A DNA stretch of 22,403 bases, from positions 1 to 22,403 of IMG/VR virus record IMGVR_UViG_3300032249_000355, one strand, 5' to 3'. This stretch comes from a virus. The first letter of the stretch is position 1. Each line of letters begins with the position of its first letter. Under the pieces are notes generated by a model. That model was not told where the DNA came from. It saw only the letters and a list, made by a program, of their open reading frames with translations, and made no database searches. Positions 19,796 through 22,403 of the stretch are shown piece after piece. The position numbers and the translations under genes were made by a program.

Positions 19796-20293
19796 ATGGG
19801 CTTTGACTTATACGGAAACAACAAAGGAAATTCCACAGGCGAATATTTTAGAAACAATGTTTGGTGGTGGAGACGACTTGCTGACTATGTTTGCGAACAT
19901 ACCAAAGTGGTTGATGAGAAAGACTTTGAGAAGTGGCAATATAATGACGGTCATCAAGTTAGCAAAGAAGAGGCAGAACAAATTGCCAATCAACTTGAAC
20001 ATCTAATCTCGACTGGACACGCTCAAAAGTATGCTGAACAAGTTAGAAAAGAACAAGAGATTGCAGAGGCAACTAATAAAAAGGTTGAAGAACTTTTTGA
20101 AAAGATAAGTGAAAAAGTTAAGGTTGCAACTGGTAAAGACCTTGTTCCAAATGAATATCCAAAAGAGTTTAAGGACGAGTGGGATAGAACTTATGAACTG
20201 CGAGACAGCAGAGAAAGTTATCCCTTCAATATTGCAAATGTAAAAGAGTTTATACAATTTTGCAGAACATCAAACGGCTTTAGAATAAGTTAA
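19796..20293 (+). CDS. Conserved-looking phage protein with GEYFRNNVWWWR motif (165 aa)
   Basis: The Shine-Dalgarno AAAGGAG seven bases upstream fixes ATG 19796; a longer frame from 19766 is unlikely. The product starts MGFDLYG and has the striking GEYFRNNVWWWRRLADYVC (about 18-36), a helical, charged middle (SKEEAEQIANQLEHLI; VRKEQEIAEATNKKVEELFEKI) and the closing SYPFNIANVKEFIQFCRTSNGF. Proteins with MGFDxYG...YFRNNVWWWRPLW...FxxFCRxSxGF are widespread in phages and bacteria and lack a known function. The conserved aromatic cluster suggests a binding pocket or interaction site. Independent promoter upstream. Confidence 0.82.
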   Translation: MGFDLYGNNKGNSTGEYFRNNVWWWRRLADYVCEHTKVVDEKDFEKWQYNDGHQVSKEEAEQIANQLEHLISTGHAQKYAEQVRKEQEIAEATNKKVEELFEKISEKVKVATGKDLVPNEYPKEFKDEWDRTYELRDSRESYPFNIANVKEFIQFCRTSNGFRIS

Positions 20294-20367
20294 AAATAAT
20301 CTCTCGCTCTCGCTCGGAATTTCTGGGCGAGGGCTTACTCTCAAATCTCAACTCACCACAGGTCGCT

Positions 20368-20414
20368 GAACAACTGTTTCGTTGTTCCTTGTGCGTTTAA
20401 ATCAAACTTTTTTT
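20368..20414 (+). terminator. Weak terminator-like element
   Basis: A 7-bp hairpin GAACAAC/GTTGTTC (20368-20374 with 20381-20387) is followed, 20 bases on, by a short stem GTTT/AAAC directly before seven T (20408-20414). Neither is ideal alone, but together they could end the upstream transcript. The rest of the gap after 20294 contains a CTCTCGCTCTCGCTCGG repeat copy. Confidence 0.35.
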
Positions 20415-20480
20415 ACAACTTAAAAGCTAGTAATTAAAAAACACAGCAAAATTAAAATTAAAATATTTTTATTTTAACCC

Positions 20481-20522
20481 TTGAAATTTGATTAAAGATA
20501 AACTATCTTATCAAGATAAGAT
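20481..20522 (+). promoter_or_regulatory. Promoter TTGAAA-N17-TATCTT with palindromic operator ATCTTATC-AA-GATAAGAT
   Basis: TTGAAA (20481-20486), 17-base spacer, TATCTT (20504-20509). The perfect inverted repeat ATCTTATC/GATAAGAT with AA between (20505-20522) covers the -10, a position where a bound repressor would block transcription. A further ATCTTAT lies at 20533-20539. The right part is identical over 15 bases to 12054-12068. Confidence 0.65.
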
Positions 20523-20571
20523 AAAATAAATTATCTTATATAACAACTAACAACAAACAAAGGACAAACAA

Positions 20572-20913
20572 ATGACAGCACTAAAAAAAGTAAAGTCAAA
20601 AAGTTTAACCGACAAAGAAAATAAGTTAGGGTTAAATTTTGCTTTGATTAAATATCAAATCAAAGACTACACAAAGAAATTAGATTTGTTAAAAGAACAA
20701 ATTTCAATTTTATTTGAACAGAAAAAACAAAATGTAATTTTTATCTTTGATGAAAAACATCAAGGTTATATTCAAAAAATTACCAGAGTAATGAAAAGAT
20801 TTGACACAACTAAATTCAAATCAGAACACCCAGAAATTTATGAAAAGTATCTGGTTGATTCTAATTACTTAGAGTTCAAACCTTTTATTGAGGAGTTAGA
20901 AAATGCCAAATAA
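20572..20913 (+). CDS. Small coiled-coil phage protein of unknown function (113 aa)
   Basis: The product begins with a basic region (ALKKVKSKSL), then a coiled coil (YQIKDYTKKLDLLKEQISILFEQKKQN), a beta stretch (VIFIFDEKHQGYIQKITRVMKR) and FDTTKFKSEHPEIYEKYL. The latter resembles the FD(S/T)KKFKxEHPExYEKY tail of small proteins found near recombination/nuclease genes in phages of Firmicutes and others. That family is thought to act beside YqaJ-type nucleases or SSB, but its function is not settled. It is behind the operator-bearing promoter and overlaps the next gene by 11 bases. No strong Shine-Dalgarno. Confidence 0.75.
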   Translation: MTALKKVKSKSLTDKENKLGLNFALIKYQIKDYTKKLDLLKEQISILFEQKKQNVIFIFDEKHQGYIQKITRVMKRFDTTKFKSEHPEIYEKYLVDSNYLEFKPFIEELENAK

Positions 20914-21142
20914 TCTAACTACAATCATACAAAGTAATTTAACTAAGGTAAGTAATAATAACCCATTAACTGAAAGTCAGAAGAAAACATTTAGAGAGTT
21001 AGACTATCAATTAATGTTTAAGACTTTGGAAAGTATTGTCGAAGAAACAATGCTAGAGTATCAAGGTACTGAGAGTGTGGAGTTCTTACGAAGAAAGTAT
21101 ATTGAGAAGTTCCAACATCTACTAGAACTAATAAGCAAGTAA
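20903..21142 (+). CDS. Small unknown helical protein (79 aa)
   Basis: The ATG overlaps the end of the preceding gene by 11 bases, with GAGGAG about 11 bases upstream. The sequence is helical with two likely helices (SQKKTFRELDYQLMFKTLESIVEETMLEY and SVEFLRRKYIEKFQHLLELI). No family recognised. A strong hairpin follows the stop, so it is the last gene of this unit. Confidence 0.68.
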   Translation: MPNNLTTIIQSNLTKVSNNNPLTESQKKTFRELDYQLMFKTLESIVEETMLEYQGTESVEFLRRKYIEKFQHLLELISK

Positions 21143-21151
21143 TGACAGCAC

Positions 21152-21177
21152 ATAGCCCAGCTTAATCGCTGGGCTAT
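21152..21177 (+). terminator. Strong hairpin after the 20903 gene, likely terminator
   Basis: Perfect 10-bp stem ATAGCCCAGC (21152-21161) / GCTGGGCTAT (21168-21177) with loop TTAATC, 10 bases after the TAA at 21142. There is no clear T-run, so it may act as a terminator that needs help or as a 3' stabilising stem. The remainder to 21290 is non-coding with C-rich runs (GCCCCCCACCCCCCG, 21239-21253). Confidence 0.6.
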
Positions 21178-21296
21178 TCGCCAATCTCGCCACAGTTTAG
21201 AGTTCCATTTTCCAAAAACCTATATAAATCAATCTAAAGCCCCCCACCCCCCGTTTTTCAGTTCTATGTATCTTGGCGTCTTAGTCTGTAAGCAAG

Positions 21297-21324
21297 TTGC
21301 ATACACGCACAGGGGTGGTATATT
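21297..21324 (+). promoter_or_regulatory. Candidate terL promoter TTGCAT-N16-TATATT
   Basis: TTGCAT (21297-21302), 16-base spacer, TATATT (21319-21324). The predicted start is about 5 bases before the terL ATG at 21336, and no Shine-Dalgarno is present, so a nearly leaderless mRNA is implied. Confidence 0.45.
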
Positions 21325-21335
21325 CTACAAATTAT

Positions 21336-22403
21336 ATGGAAAACGAATTGTTGACGGGGGAGCAGCTTAGAGACAAAGTGGAGTCCCTTTGGTTGAAACA
21401 CATAAAATTATGTCAAGATAATTTTTTATATTTTGTAAAAGAAATGTGGCCGGATATTATTTTTAAAAAAGAAAAAGATAAATCTAAGTGGGGCCACCAT
21501 CAAGTTATTGCAGACGAGTTTACTAAGATAGCTAAACAGAAAAAAGGGAGGCTCATTATCAATATGCCACCCAGACATACTAAATCTGAATTTGCTTCCG
21601 TTTATTATCCTGCATGGATTATAGGGAAGTTTCCTAAGATGAAATTAATGCAAGTTTCTCACAACGCAGAACTAGCAGCACGATTTGGTAGTAAGGTTCG
21701 TAATCTAGTTGATTCACCACAGTATAAACAAATCTTTGGTGATGTTCGTTTAAGAGAAGATTCTAAAGCAAAGGGACGTTGGGAAACAAATCATGGTGGA
21801 GAATACTTTGCTGCCGGTGTCGGTGGTTCCATCACAGGTCGAGGTGCTGATTTATTAATCATCGATGATCCACATACCGAGCAAGATATCTTAAGTGATA
21901 CTGCTATGGAGAAAGCATACGAATGGTATTCATCAGGACCCCGTCAGCGTTTACAACCAGGTGGTTCCATCTTGTTAGTTATGACTAGATGGGCTGAAGA
22001 TGATTTAACTGGACGACTTATTAAATCACAAACAGAAGTTAAAGCAGATAAATGGAAATTAATTTCTTTTCCAGCAATACTTCCAAACAATGAACCAGTA
22101 TGGCCAGAGTATTGGAGTTTAGAAGAATTAGAAAAAGTTAAAGCATCTATTTCAATTAGAAACTGGAATGCTCAATACATGCAAGATCCTGTTGCTGAAG
22201 AAGGTGCAATTATAAAAAGAGATTGGTGGAGACCATGGAAAAAAAGTATACCTAATCTACAACATGTTATTCAAAGTTATGATACCGCATTTAGTAAAAA
22301 GGAAACAGCCGATTATTCTGCTATTACAACATGGGGAGTCTTTTACCCAGATGAAGTTACCCCTGCATTGATTCTATTAGATGCTATAAAAGGAAGATAT
22401 GAC
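21336..22403 (+). CDS. terL: Terminase large subunit (TerL), 3' end outside the window
   Basis: The frame from ATG 21336 is open to the right edge (356 codons). The ATPase domain has the phage Walker A form MPPRHTKS (77-84, Lys83 and Ser84) and Walker B LLIIDD (173-178, with DP instead of the usual DE). These are followed by RQRL and the coupling segment SILLVMTRWAEDDLTGRL. The nuclease domain begins with Asp316 in SYDTAFSKKETADYSA (also Asp326), the RNase H-like catalytic start; the remaining acidic residues lie beyond the edge. TerL is the motor that cuts concatemers and pumps DNA into the head. A nearly leaderless start is predicted. It opens the structural module, which would continue to portal and capsid genes. 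Confidence 0.95.
   Translation, partial: MENELLTGEQLRDKVESLWLKHIKLCQDNFLYFVKEMWPDIIFKKEKDKSKWGHHQVIADEFTKIAKQKKGRLIINMPPRHTKSEFASVYYPAWIIGKFPKMKLMQVSHNAELAARFGSKVRNLVDSPQYKQIFGDVRLREDSKAKGRWETNHGGEYFAAGVGGSITGRGADLLIIDDPHTEQDILSDTAMEKAYEWYSSGPRQRLQPGGSILLVMTRWAEDDLTGRLIKSQTEVKADKWKLISFPAILPNNEPVWPEYWSLEELEKVKASISIRNWNAQYMQDPVAEEGAIIKRDWWRPWKKSIPNLQHVIQSYDTAFSKKETADYSAITTWGVFYPDEVTPALILLDAIKGRYD

Overview
The window is about half of a tailed-phage (Caudoviricetes) genome from an AT-rich host. Terminase small and large subunits, a family A DNA polymerase, a phage exonuclease, an AEP-type primase and dense, head-to-tail small genes show this. Low GC, near-exclusive use of AGA for arginine and A/T-ending codons suggest a marine alphaproteobacterial host such as SAR11 (Pelagibacterales). 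That host call is an inference from style and gene content. I see no integrase, phage RNA polymerase, tRNA or CRISPR array.

Layout. (1) 1-2221: the 3' end of a large, probably virion-associated gene, then a Cys-rich microprotein and a coiled-coil/membrane protein of holin-like shape; this is the end of the structural module, entered from the left. (2) 2284-11587: the replication block, with a PD-(D/E)XK exonuclease, a minus-strand SNF2-type helicase, an unknown DNA-metabolism protein, a probable ssDNA-binding protein, an AEP primase, a UvrD/Dda-like SF1 helicase, a DUF3310 protein and PolA with Leu at the position equivalent to E. coli Phe762. (3) 11589-13343: a minus-strand pair of small genes diverging from a plus-strand operon that begins with an 88-aa protein. 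The operon continues with a ribbon-helix-helix-like regulator candidate and a run of very small, stop/start-overlapping ORFs, mostly one-span membrane peptides, plus a lipoprotein and two basic peptides. (4) 13340-15240: a translationally coupled nucleotide-sugar epimerase and glycosyltransferase pair. (5) 15243-16906: zinc-finger, unknown and acidic small proteins, a candidate small RNA and a clear terminator. (6) 16907-17548: a gene-free region with three strong hairpins and nine copies of the heptamer GTCTTTG in both orientations, directly before terS; it is the best candidate for the packaging (pac/cos) or origin site. (7) 17549-21142: terS, small genes, a VRR-NUC nuclease, a locally GC-richer repeat-strewn patch (about 18700-19700) and four more small genes. 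(8) 21336-22403: terL, cut by the right edge.

How it fits together. Exonuclease, SSB-like protein, primase, helicases and PolA make a self-contained replisome that lacks an obvious DnaB or T7 gp4 helicase. A palindrome ATCTTATC-AA-GATAAGAT, or part of it, lies at four widely separated promoters (about 4420, 12054, 19154, 20505), suggesting one shared regulator; the RHH-like protein at 12454 is a candidate. Several promoters sit so close to their start codons that nearly leaderless transcripts are predicted. The most unusual parts are the micro-ORF membrane-peptide cassette, the repeat array before terS, the candidate sRNA, and two families of short dispersed repeats.
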